Source of the DNA: Lachnospiraceae bacterium
GTDB lineage: Bacteria; Bacillota; Clostridia; Lachnospirales; Lachnospiraceae
NCBI GenBank assembly: GCA_020860745.1
Contig: JAJBTR010000331.1
Location: 1-5,359 of the forward strand
Length of the DNA: 5,359 nucleotides
Reading direction: 5' to 3'
The position numbers and the translations under genes were made by a program. Positions 1-5,307 of this stretch are shown here, piece by piece. A model generated the notes under the pieces. That model was not told where the DNA came from and searched no databases. It was given only the letters and a program-made list of their open reading frames with translations. How positions within the stretch are numbered: the stretch's first letter is position 1; each line of letters starts with the position of its first letter.

Positions 1-570
1 GGGGAGAAACTGACCGACAGACAGAAAGTATATCATGAAAAAACAAAAAAGCGCTATATGGCCATTCTGACGCTTCTGCTGGGTACCGGCATCCGTGTCT
101 CTGAGTGTGTCGGTCTGGATATCAACGACATCGACCCGAAAAACAACGGTATTAAAATCCATCGCAAGGGCGGAAAGGAAATGGTGGTTTACTTCGGTGA
201 TGAGGTGGCTGATGCTCTGGATGATTATCTGGACGAACGACTGCTGATCACCCCACAGCAGGGAAGCACAGAAGCTCTTTTCCTGTCTCTGCAAAACAGG
301 AGAATCAGTGTGCGCTCTGTCGAAAATCTCGTTAAAAAATATTCCAGACTTGTTACAACGGTAAAGAACATCACTCCACATAAATTGCGGAGCACATATG
401 GTACGAACCTTTATCGTGAAACCGGCGACATTTACCTGGTAGCCGATGTACTTGGGCACTCTGACGTCAATACTACCCGTCGGCATTATGCAGCACAGGC
501 GGATGAACGGCGCCGGATGGCTGCCAAAAGCGTAACTCTGCGGGAAAAACATAAGCCGGATGATGAGTAA
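1..570 (+). CDS. Tyrosine recombinase (XerC/XerD-like integrase), catalytic domain, 5' partial
   Basis: The reading frame is open from base 1, so the gene starts outside the window; the ATG at 58 is internal. What remains is almost the whole catalytic domain of a tyrosine recombinase, which cuts and rejoins DNA through a tyrosine 3'-phosphate intermediate. Counting from the ATG at 58, the visible active-site set is Arg13 in GTGIRVSE, a beta-hairpin Lys near 40 in KGGKE, His108 and Arg111 in TPHKLRSTYG, His134 in LGHSDVNTT and the nucleophile Tyr144. All six expected residues are present and the frame ends in TAA, so the domain looks functional. The missing part should be the N-terminal SAM-like DNA-binding domain. 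The spacing and the LGHSDVNTTRRHY box fit XerC/XerD or a close Xer-like relative, but chromosomal dimer resolution cannot be told from a phage or element integrase without the N-terminus. It converges on lexA. A short hairpin follows the stop directly. Confidence 0.9.
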   Translation, partial: GEKLTDRQKVYHEKTKKRYMAILTLLLGTGIRVSECVGLDINDIDPKNNGIKIHRKGGKEMVVYFGDEVADALDDYLDERLLITPQQGSTEALFLSLQNRRISVRSVENLVKKYSRLVTTVKNITPHKLRSTYGTNLYRETGDIYLVADVLGHSDVNTTRRHYAAQADERRRMAAKSVTLREKHKPDDE

Positions 571-587
571 TCGCATCTGAAATGCGA
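571..587 (+). terminator. Short hairpin directly after the recombinase stop codon
   Basis: TCGCAT (571-576) and ATGCGA (582-587) form a 6-bp stem with a 5-base loop, starting at the base after the recombinase TAA. No T-run follows, so it is at best a weak intrinsic terminator or an RNA 3'-end stabiliser. Confidence 0.35.
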
Positions 588-709
588 CGTAATATTCCGG
601 CTTCTCCTCGTATATGTGCCGTAAGTCATATGTGCCATATATCATACATAAGCAGCATTATATGACCCCGGTGAATACTACAGTAGCTTCCTCATGCGCA
701 GAAAGCAGG
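588..709. other. Convergent intergenic stretch without a recognisable gene
   Basis: This lies between the ends of the recombinase gene and lexA. No open frame with a ribosome binding site is visible. It contains a 9-bp direct repeat ATATGTGCC (612-620 and 628-636, offset 16) and an inverted pair GTCATAT (625-631) and ATATGAC (660-666). No clear U-tract terminator for lexA is seen. Confidence 0.5.
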
Positions 710-1327
710 TTAGAGGAATCGGAAAACACCGATCACCTTTCCCAGTATAGCAACCTCGTTTACGATAATCGGATCCATGAAATCATTTTCCGGCTGAAGA
801 CGGAAATATCCATTTTCCTTATAGAATGTCTTAACTGTAGCGGAATCATCCACAATGGCTACCACGATCTCTCCGTTTCCGGCTGTCTGCTGCTGTTGTA
901 CAAGAATCATATCACCGTCAAAAATCCCGGCATTGATCATACTCTCACCTTTTACTTTCAGCATAAATGTCTGTACATTCGGCATATATTCCGACGGTAT
1001 CGGGAAATAATTGTCAATATTCTGCGTTGCGAGAATCGGTTCTCCGGCAGCTACCTGTCCGACAACCGGAACATTTACTACTTCCCTGCGCGTCAGATTG
1101 AAAGAGTCGTCCACAATCTCAATGGCGCGGGGTTTCGTCGGATCACGCCGGATGTAACCATTTTTCTCCAGAGTCTCCAGGTGCGCATGTACCGATGAGG
1201 TAGATTTCAAATGTACTGCCTCACAGATTTCACGTACTGCCGGCGGATATCCTTTTGCCAGAATCTCTGATTTGATAAACTCTAATATCTCCGATTGTTT
1301 TGAACTGATTTTTCCTTTTGAAGCCAT
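710..1327 (-). CDS. lexA: LexA, SOS-response repressor and self-cleaving peptidase
   Basis: LexA binds operators of SOS genes and cleaves itself when activated RecA filaments form on damaged DNA. The ATG at 1327 gives 205 residues, the usual LexA length, and has an AGGAG 10 bases upstream. A frame extension to 1378 would add 17 residues without a ribosome binding site. Residues 8-70 form the winged helix DNA-binding domain, with GYPPAVREI and [18 protein letters not shown] and the closing KPRAIEI. Residues 88-205 form the S24-type peptidase domain. The self-cleavage site is Ala94-Gly95 within VGQVAAGEP. The catalytic Ser129 is in KGESM and Lys166 in ATVKTF, so both dyad residues are present. 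The gene is divergent from a yneA-like gene and shares an intergenic region with three LexA boxes, so it is most likely autoregulated. A clear -35/-10 pair for lexA itself could not be settled on the minus strand. Confidence 0.97.
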   Translation of the reverse strand: MASKGKISSKQSEILEFIKSEILAKGYPPAVREICEAVHLKSTSSVHAHLETLEKNGYIRRDPTKPRAIEIVDDSFNLTRREVVNVPVVGQVAAGEPILATQNIDNYFPIPSEYMPNVQTFMLKVKGESMINAGIFDGDMILVQQQQTAGNGEIVVAIVDDSATVKTFYKENGYFRLQPENDFMDPIIVNEVAILGKVIGVFRFL

Positions 1328-1407
1328 GAGATACACTCTCCTGTATAAAAGTCTTTTACTCTGAAGATATGGTAACATATTTTATTCCCGAATGCAAACA
1401 TATATTC

Positions 1408-1421
1408 CGAAAATATGTTCG
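1408..1421. promoter_or_regulatory. LexA box 1 (SOS operator), lexA-proximal
   Basis: CGAAAATATGTTCG matches 13 of 14 positions of the Bacillus-type LexA consensus CGAACRNRYGTTYG; only the fifth base differs. It lies 80 bases upstream of the lexA start and is the box nearest lexA, so it is the best candidate for lexA autoregulation. Confidence 0.85.
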
Positions 1422-1428
1422 TTTTATC

Positions 1429-1457
1429 TTGACAATCGAACAGATGTTTTGCATAAT
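1429..1457 (+). promoter_or_regulatory. Sigma-A type promoter of the yneA-like gene
   Basis: TTGACA (1429-1434) is a perfect -35 element. A 17-base spacer leads to CATAAT (1452-1457), a 5-of-6 match to the -10 element. Transcription should begin near 1464, leaving about 60 bases of leader before the ATG at 1524. The spacer contains LexA box 2, so bound LexA would cover the promoter directly. Confidence 0.85.
1437..1450. promoter_or_regulatory. LexA box 2 (SOS operator) inside the yneA-like promoter
   Basis: CGAACAGATGTTTT matches 13 of 14 consensus positions; only the last base differs. It fills most of the spacer between the -35 and -10 elements, a classic position for repression by blocking RNA polymerase. 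Confidence 0.88.
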
Positions 1458-1470
1458 CAGGACACAAAGG

Positions 1471-1484
1471 CAAACAGATGTTCT
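1471..1484. promoter_or_regulatory. LexA box 3 (SOS operator) in the yneA-like leader
   Basis: CAAACAGATGTTCT matches 12 of 14 consensus positions, with the second and last bases differing. It sits just downstream of the predicted transcription start and 34 bases centre-to-centre from box 2. It could strengthen repression of the yneA-like gene. Confidence 0.65.
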
Positions 1485-1523
1485 ATCAGACTGAAAATGA
1501 TGAAATGCAAAGGAGATGATAAA

Positions 1524-1874
1524 ATGCATGCATATATGAAAAAGAATGAAAGAAAAGCCAGACTTACACAACACATCATCCTGATTATTGCTGGTATACT
1601 GGCTGCGATAGCGATTATCACTATATGCGGCAGCCGCTTTCAATCCAGCCAGGTGCAGGCATCTGACAGATATGTGGAGACCACTCTTTATAAATCAGTT
1701 TATGTGAAGTCCGGTGACACCCTCTGGACGATTGCTGATATCTATATGGATGAAATCTACGGGAACAAAACCGAATATATTGATGAGATCCGGGAGATCA
1801 ATCACATCTCGGGGCAGTCCTTACAGGCAGGTTCATACATTATTGTTCCGTACACAGTGTCGTCTGTCAGATAG
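1524..1874 (+). CDS. yneA: LysM membrane-anchored protein, YneA-like SOS cell-division inhibitor
   Basis: The ATG at 1524 follows AAAGGAG by about 8 bases and gives 116 residues. A longer frame from 1392 runs through the promoter and operators and is not credible. Residues 1-16 are a basic cytoplasmic tail (KKNERKAR), 17-35 a hydrophobic membrane segment, and 59-110 a LysM peptidoglycan-binding domain with the hallmark YVKSGDTLWTIADIY at its start and AGSYIIVPY at its end. In Bacillus subtilis, YneA has this same architecture and length class (about 105 residues), is divergent from lexA, is induced in the SOS response and halts septation. Architecture, divergent position and LexA boxes in the promoter all agree here. 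The inhibitory role is inferred, since sequence conservation outside LysM is low in this family. It could instead be a LysM protein with another stress role. Downstream it is closed by a hairpin terminator, so it appears monocistronic and lacks the yneB/ynzC partners seen in Bacillus. Confidence 0.82.
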   Translation: MHAYMKKNERKARLTQHIILIIAGILAAIAIITICGSRFQSSQVQASDRYVETTLYKSVYVKSGDTLWTIADIYMDEIYGNKTEYIDEIREINHISGQSLQAGSYIIVPYTVSSVR

Positions 1875-1889
1875 ACAATTCAGCATTTT

Positions 1890-1925
1890 CGCGGGCAGAT
1901 ATTTTATATGACTGTCCGCGGTTTT
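1890..1925 (+). terminator. Intrinsic terminator of the yneA-like gene
   Basis: CGCGGGCAG (1890-1898) pairs with CTGTCCGCG (1912-1920), a 9-bp GC-rich stem with one G-U pair and a 13-base loop, followed by GTTTT. It begins 15 bases after the yneA-like stop. The T-run is short, so termination may be partial. Confidence 0.7.
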
Positions 1926-1945
1926 CTGCATCTCCGGAGATGCAG
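1926..1945. repeat. Perfect 20-bp palindrome in a convergent gap
   Basis: CTGCATCTCC (1926-1935) is followed at once by its exact reverse complement (1936-1945), with no loop. No T-run follows on either strand. It lies immediately after the yneA-like terminator and before the end of the yqeK-rsfS gene. Confidence 0.8.
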
Positions 1946-1985
1946 GTGACTGACTGATTCTGGCGGGCTGACTAACTCTGTCACC
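1945..1985. repeat. Inverted repeat pair GGTGAC/GTCACC
   Basis: GGTGAC (1945-1950) and GTCACC (1980-1985) are inverted copies separated by 29 bases that also hold repeated GACTGA/GACTAA units. The position, 13 bases beyond the rsfS stop, suits a 3'-end structure for the minus-strand operon, but no U-tract is seen. Confidence 0.4.
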
Positions 1986-1997
1986 CCCCTCTATGAT

Positions 1998-2930
1998 TTA
2001 CAGTTCCTCCGGAGAAATACTTTTACCATCCTTCCATATACGCTCAAGATCATAGAACAGTCTGTCCTCCCGGGAAAACAGATGCACAATAATATCCTTA
2101 TAATCCATCAGCACCCAGCTTGACCGCTGGTTGCCCTCGATTTTTGCCCTGTATGAACCTGCTTTATAAAGGGCCTCATCTACAGCATCCATCATGGCCT
2201 GAAGCTGATTGGGGTTGGATGCGCTGGCAATCACAAAATAATCTGCTATTACAGATACCTCACTAATATCTATGACCCTGATATCCTCCGCCTGTTTCGA
2301 ATCCAATGCCTTACAGGCTGTTTTTGCCATCTCTCCGGAAGCATTACTCATCAACTTTTTCATCTCCTTTTGTTTATAATATTGCCAGGTTTCTATTGTT
2401 GTGTTATCCAGACAGGTGTTTTTTCTGCTATTCAGATAGTTCACGGTATCTTCTAAAATACAATACGCAGTCCTGTTCAGATCCTTCTCTGCCATTTTCC
2501 TCAATTTCTTTAAATGAGGCGCCTGGTCTCTCCCCGGTTCAATGTAATCTGAAACAAACAGAATTAAATCTAAAAGGCTCATATCCGGGACGCCGGTTGT
2601 ATGTACTGCAATAGCGTGCAGAATTTCTTCGTCATCAATGCCGTATTTTTCTTTTGCCAGAATTGCACCGCATTTGGCATGCAGCAGGGATGGATTATCC
2701 ATTTCTACCTGTTTTATCGGTACATTGTGTGTGAAACAGAGATTAATCTTTTCAGCATCAGACAAATGCTTGGCGCAATCATGAAGTAATGCTGCGTACT
2801 TCGCCTTCTTTTCACTGCAATTGTAGATTCCGGCGAGATGTACCGCCGTCTCAACGACACCCATTGTATGCTCAAATCTGGACGGTTTTAATAGTTTTTT
2901 CAGATCTGTCTGAATATCCATGTATTTCAT
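1998..2930 (-). CDS. yqeK-rsfS: YqeK (HD-domain Ap4A hydrolase) fused to RsfS (ribosomal silencing factor)
   Basis: One uninterrupted frame of 310 residues carries two proteins that are usually separate. Residues 1 to about 188 are YqeK, an HD-superfamily phosphohydrolase that splits diadenosine tetraphosphate symmetrically. Metal-binding positions are visible as His21 (RFEHT), His50-Asp51 (LLHDCAK), His84 (LLHAK), His110 (AVHTTG) and Asp128 (VSDYIEPGRD). Residues about 194-305 are RsfS (Iojap/DUF143), which binds ribosomal protein uL14 and blocks subunit joining when nutrients are short; hallmarks are VSVIADYFVIASASN, EGNQRSSWVLMDYKDIIVHLF and LFYDLERIW. The ATG at 2930 has GGTGGA 9 bases upstream. 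A full ribosome binding site lies before the RsfS part, so a separate RsfS could be made from the same message. It follows nadD by 53 bases in the same operon. A read error removing a stop codon between two genes is the main alternative, but the domain spacing is clean and no frame change is needed. Confidence 0.9.
   Translation of the reverse strand: MKYMDIQTDLKKLLKPSRFEHTMGVVETAVHLAGIYNCSEKKAKYAALLHDCAKHLSDAEKINLCFTHNVPIKQVEMDNPSLLHAKCGAILAKEKYGIDDEEILHAIAVHTTGVPDMSLLDLILFVSDYIEPGRDQAPHLKKLRKMAEKDLNRTAYCILEDTVNYLNSRKNTCLDNTTIETWQYYKQKEMKKLMSNASGEMAKTACKALDSKQAEDIRVIDISEVSVIADYFVIASASNPNQLQAMMDAVDEALYKAGSYRAKIEGNQRSSWVLMDYKDIIVHLFSREDRLFYDLERIWKDGKSISPEEL
2351..2370 (-). promoter_or_regulatory. 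Internal ribosome binding site in front of the RsfS domain
   Basis: On the minus strand AAAGGAG (2370-2364) lies inside the coding frame at the YqeK/RsfS junction. It is 9 bases before an in-frame TTG (codon 193) and 12 bases before an in-frame ATG (codon 194, at 2351). The ATG at 2363 touches the site and is too close to be used. The remaining product would be a normal-length RsfS of about 117 residues. Confidence 0.65.
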
Positions 2931-2983
2931 ATTATATATTCCACCACTTAATTTTCCGGAATTTTGTTTGGGCTCATCCTTTT

Positions 2984-3619
2984 TTATACTTTGGCCGGAT
3001 CTGCATGACTATACAGATGATTATTACCGATATACTTCCTGACAGAGTCAGGCGTCAGATAGCGTATAGTCTGTCCGGCGTTTATCCTGTCACGGATATC
3101 CCTGCTTGCCACATTGAAGGCAGGAGTGTTTAAACGGTGAATCTCTCCGCCAAAACGATTCGTCAGGGATACAATCTGTTCGTCAACTCTCTTCTCATCC
3201 AGGTCATCGCGGACAGCAGCCAGTATCACTGCTTCCCGGCAAATCAGATCAGGGCGTCTCCACATGGAAAAATCAAAGAGAGAATCTGCTCCGAGAATAA
3301 AATAAAACTGAGTATCCGGAAACTCCTCATTAAACTGCCGAAGCGTCTCATACGTGTAATTAACAGATGCACTTTCCGCCTCGCGATAGGAAACTGTAAA
3401 CTGCGCATTATCTGCAATCGCCAATTCGACCATACGGCAGCGATGCCTGCTCATATCCTCACCCATAAATTCTTTATGAGGTGCATGTCCGGTTGGAAGA
3501 AAAATAACCTGTTCCAGTTCAAACTGTTCACAGGCGTTTTCCGCAATCATGAGATGTCCATAATGAATGGGATTAAACGTACCGCCGAAAATACCTGTCT
3601 TATGAGATTTCGGAGTCAC
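2984..3619 (-). CDS. nadD: Nicotinate-nucleotide adenylyltransferase NadD
   Basis: NadD joins nicotinate mononucleotide to ATP to give deamido-NAD, the step before NAD synthetase, in the cytoplasm. The 211 residues match the family length. Visible motifs are GGTFNPIHYGH (12-22) with the nucleotidyltransferase His19 and His22, PHK (47-49), YTYETL (88-93), FILGADS (107-113), Trp120 in the substrate-loop region, and a C-terminal VASRDIRDR (170-178) where the family often has ISSTxIR, then YLTPDSVRKYI (187-197). The start is GTG at 3619, with AGGAGG five bases upstream and four bases of overlap with the yhbY stop (GTGA, 3616-3619), so translation is probably coupled to yhbY. The following gene, yqeK-rsfS, starts 53 bases after the stop. 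Adjacency of nadD and yqeK is common in Firmicutes. Confidence 0.96.
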   Translation of the reverse strand: MTPKSHKTGIFGGTFNPIHYGHLMIAENACEQFELEQVIFLPTGHAPHKEFMGEDMSRHRCRMVELAIADNAQFTVSYREAESASVNYTYETLRQFNEEFPDTQFYFILGADSLFDFSMWRRPDLICREAVILAAVRDDLDEKRVDEQIVSLTNRFGGEIHRLNTPAFNVASRDIRDRINAGQTIRYLTPDSVRKYIGNNHLYSHADPAKV

Positions 3620-3939
3620 TTCTCCCTCCTCACATTTGCTGCCGGCAAGATAATCTTCGGCTGTTCTTTATCCGGTCGATACAGAACGATTTTTTTCCCA
3701 ATCACCTGAACAACCTGTGATCTGGTGCGTTCTGCAATCATTTCCGCAATGTTCATCGGATCCTCTGCACAATTTTTCAAAACAGAAATTTTGATCAATT
3801 CTCTTTTGTGAAACGCTTCTTCAATCACAGCCACATTTTCCGGTGTCACGCTGTCCTTCCCAATCTGAAAAATCGGTTTCAAATCCACAGCAATGCTCTT
3901 CAAAAAGGCTCTTTGCCTGCTGGTCAGTTTACTGGTCAT
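3616..3939 (-). CDS. yhbY: YhbY family ribosome-assembly RNA-binding protein
   Basis: A 107-residue protein of the CRS1/YhbY fold, an RNA-binding domain that associates with the pre-50S subunit. Motifs in order are LTSRQRAFLKSIA (5-17), PIFQIGK (22-28), RELIKISVLKNC (46-57) and VVQVIGKKIVLYR (76-88). The glycine-rich loop reads GKDS (27-30), where many family members have GKxG, so the second glycine is replaced. The ATG at 3939 is preceded by a full AAGGAGG, but the gap is 15 bases, longer than usual; no better start in frame was found. The stop overlaps the nadD GTG start. In many Firmicutes obgE lies directly upstream; here the upstream neighbour is a surface-protein gene ending in a terminator, so yhbY appears to be the first gene of its transcript. 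Confidence 0.93.
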   Translation of the reverse strand: MTSKLTSRQRAFLKSIAVDLKPIFQIGKDSVTPENVAVIEEAFHKRELIKISVLKNCAEDPMNIAEMIAERTRSQVVQVIGKKIVLYRPDKEQPKIILPAANVRREK

Positions 3940-4025
3940 ATATATACTACTTAACCTCCTTAAAATACAGTGTCGCTTTCGGCAGACCTGCCCTGCGGTT
4001 ACTCCATGTTTTTCTTTGATAAAAA
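3940..4025 (-). promoter_or_regulatory. Leader region of the yhbY-nadD-yqeK/rsfS transcript
   Basis: This stretch should carry the promoter and leader of the operon, since a terminator lies just upstream. No convincing -35/-10 pair could be picked. It holds the ribosome binding site AGGAGG (3960-3955) and a small hairpin GGCAG (3981-3985) with CTGCC (3988-3992). Confidence 0.4.
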
Positions 4026-4094
4026 AACCATGGCAATATATCCATATTGATGTTAATTGCTAGATCAACAACAGTATTGTACACTGCCATGGTT
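4021..4094 (-). terminator. Large-loop intrinsic terminator after the surface-protein gene
   Basis: Read on the minus strand, AACCATGGCA (4094-4085) pairs with TGCCATGGTT (4035-4026). The stem extends inward by five more pairs, two of them G-U, and is followed by a seven-base T-run including the stem end. The loop is about 39 bases, unusually long. It lies 45 bases after the surface-protein stop and separates that gene from yhbY. Confidence 0.65.
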
Positions 4095-4136
4095 CAAATG
4101 TAAATTATTAAATTATTCTGAAAAGAATAACATTTG
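4095..4136 (-). repeat. Nested inverted repeats just after the surface-protein stop
   Basis: TTATTCT (4113-4119) and AGAATAA (4124-4130) form a perfect 7-bp stem with a 4-base loop. An outer pair, CAAATGT (4095-4101) and ACATTTG (4130-4136), brackets it. The element begins 2 bases after the stop codon and is AT-rich, so it is more likely a 3'-end stabilising structure than a terminator on its own. Confidence 0.55.
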
Positions 4137-4138
4137 CT

Positions 4139-4810
4139 TTACGCGGTTTTTTTCCTGCTGGAAATCACCATACCTGCTGCAGCCAAAGCGATAACCAGAA
4201 GCGCTACCGGCATAACCGGAACCTCACCTGTTTTCGGGGAAGTGGTACCCGTTGATGAATCTCCGGAGGTAGTCCCTGCTTTCGCGGTATCCTCATCCAC
4301 ATAAATTGTGAAAGGTCCCTCAGCATATGGATATTCAATGGTTACTGTTCCATCTGCCAGGACAACACCTGTTACCTGAACCCATGCACCATCTACATAG
4401 CGGAGTACATAGACCGTACTGCCTGTCGTCACATTGGGTACGCTGAATGTCACAGAAACTGTTTCACCTGACTCTGCACCCTCCACTTCCACGTTATAAA
4501 CAGCCTTAAACACCATGCCAGTCGTGGAAAGTCCTAACTGCTCCAAAACAGACATGGGATCGGCTGCAATCTTCTCCGCAGCTTCACGGTGCTCATCTGT
4601 AGAGTATTCGTTGGAAATGATGATGTTCAGGGTTTTGCCAGTGGAAGCACTTTTGGCAGTTCCTGTGATACCTGCTGCTTCTGCGGTGGCTGTGATGTTG
4701 GCAGTCTTGGTAGATGATGTCTCCGGGGATGATGCAAATGCGGTGACGGCTGTCCCCAGCACCAGCACTCCGGCAAGTAAAACCGCTGCTGCCTTTTTCA
4801 TGATTTTCAT
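4139..4810 (-). CDS. Sortase-anchored surface protein of unknown function (SPKTG motif)
   Basis: The ATG at 4810 gives 223 residues and has AGGAGG 9 bases upstream. A longer frame from 4864 would translate this very ribosome binding site as Arg-Arg, so it is rejected. Residues 1-26 are a signal peptide: basic MKIMKK, a hydrophobic core and AFA before the likely cut at Ala26-Ser27. Residues 27-170 are the exported part, rich in Thr, Ala and Val. The segment from about 100 to 171 has alternating beta-strand-like stretches (VSVTFSVPNV, STVYVLRYVDGAWVQVTG, GTVTIEYPYAEGPFTIYV), suggesting a beta-sandwich. A Gly/Ser/Thr-rich linker (176-190) leads to SPKTG (191-195), a hydrophobic segment (199-216) and a basic RKK tail, the standard cell-wall sorting signal. 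SPKTG fits the class of sortase motifs used in Clostridia instead of LPXTG. No cysteine or enzymatic motif is seen. It sits 59 bases after the LCP remnant, and LCP proteins also act on the cell wall. I do not recognise the central domain. Confidence 0.85.
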   Translation of the reverse strand: MKIMKKAAAVLLAGVLVLGTAVTAFASSPETSSTKTANITATAEAAGITGTAKSASTGKTLNIIISNEYSTDEHREAAEKIAADPMSVLEQLGLSTTGMVFKAVYNVEVEGAESGETVSVTFSVPNVTTGSTVYVLRYVDGAWVQVTGVVLADGTVTIEYPYAEGPFTIYVDEDTAKAGTTSGDSSTGTTSPKTGEVPVMPVALLVIALAAAGMVISSRKKTA

Positions 4811-4819
4811 GATATTGTT

Positions 4820-4860
4820 CCTCCTTTTTTTTGGATATTTATAGTTAAAATTAATTGTTG
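4820..4860 (-). promoter_or_regulatory. Possible promoter of the surface-protein gene
   Basis: The gap between the LCP remnant and the surface gene is AT-rich and contains TATAAAT on the minus strand about 25 bases before the ATG, which could be a -10 element. No good -35 is visible at the right distance, so expression from an upstream promoter remains possible. Confidence 0.3.
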
Positions 4861-4869
4861 CCATGCCAG

Positions 4870-5307
4870 TTACGTTTCTGTATAAAAAAGCTCAATCAGA
4901 AGATCCTGAAGTGCTTCCTCATCGACATAATACTCTTCATACTCTTCACCCTGCCTCATTTCTCCCGGAAGATATTGCACTTCATCGGTAAGATAAGTAT
5001 AGGAAGACAAAGCATTCAGTTCCTCCGCTGTCAGATCTGTGATAACATCCGAGCCAAGCCAGGGAGAAATCGTGTCATATAAATCCTCGTGCTCAGACTG
5101 TCGCAGTGCGGAAATCATTGCTGTGATATATTCCACCTGCCGCTTCATACGGCCCGCAACGCTGTTAAACTGGGATGTGTCGCGGTAGCGGACAAACCGC
5201 TCCGCCAGATCTCCCGTCAGATGCACCGTCTCACCCTCTGTAAAAGAAGCATCAATATAAGTATAATCCTCGGACATGGTAATGTCAATACCGCCGAAAG
5301 CGTCATC
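4870..5307 (-). pseudogene. LCP (LytR-CpsA-Psr) family protein, C-terminal remnant
   Basis: LCP proteins transfer glycopolymers such as teichoic acids to peptidoglycan from outside the membrane and normally exceed 300 residues with an N-terminal membrane anchor. Only about 145 residues remain. The similarity starts with DAFGGIDIT, the family's VDxxGGVxV strand, followed by GETVHLTGDLAERFVRYRDT (LxGxxALxYVRxR) and AGRMKRQVEYI (the RxxRQ helix), then an acidic tail ending YYVDEEALQDLLIELFY. Missing are the membrane anchor and the first half of the catalytic domain with its polyprenyl-phosphate binding residues, so ligase activity is not expected. The ATG at 5277 is inside the domain and has no ribosome binding site. 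In-frame translation upstream meets TGA at 5317-5319, and sequence beyond about 5310 shows no LCP similarity in this frame or the other two. The break is most simply an insertion or rearrangement. The remainder of the gene may lie beyond the window on the other side of an inserted element. Confidence 0.75.

Noticed and set aside
614..1198. A long plus-strand open frame opposite lexA
   Set aside because: It is antisense to a complete LexA, has no ribosome binding site and its product has no recognisable domain.
1328..1378. N-terminal extension of LexA by 17 residues
   Set aside because: The AGGAG and family length point to the ATG at 1327; the extension would run through the untranslated leader.
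1392..1523. N-terminal extension of the LysM protein
   Set aside because: It would cover the promoter and all LexA boxes but the first; AAAGGAG supports the ATG at 1524.
2950..2983. A possible nine-residue leader peptide frame between nadD and yqeK on the minus strand
   Set aside because: Its GG-rich site touches the ATG, and the peptide shows no attenuation-type residue run or following hairpin.
2306..3709. Several plus-strand open frames opposite yqeK-rsfS and nadD
   Set aside because: All are antisense to well-supported genes and encode no recognisable domain.
4811..4864. N-terminal extension of the surface protein
   Set aside because: It would place 18 residues before the signal peptide and translate the AGGAGG itself; the start at 4810 has ideal spacing.
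4870..5277. A complete 135-residue protein starting at the ATG at 5277
   Set aside because: LCP similarity continues in frame upstream of that ATG and there is no ribosome binding site, so it is an internal methionine of a truncated gene.
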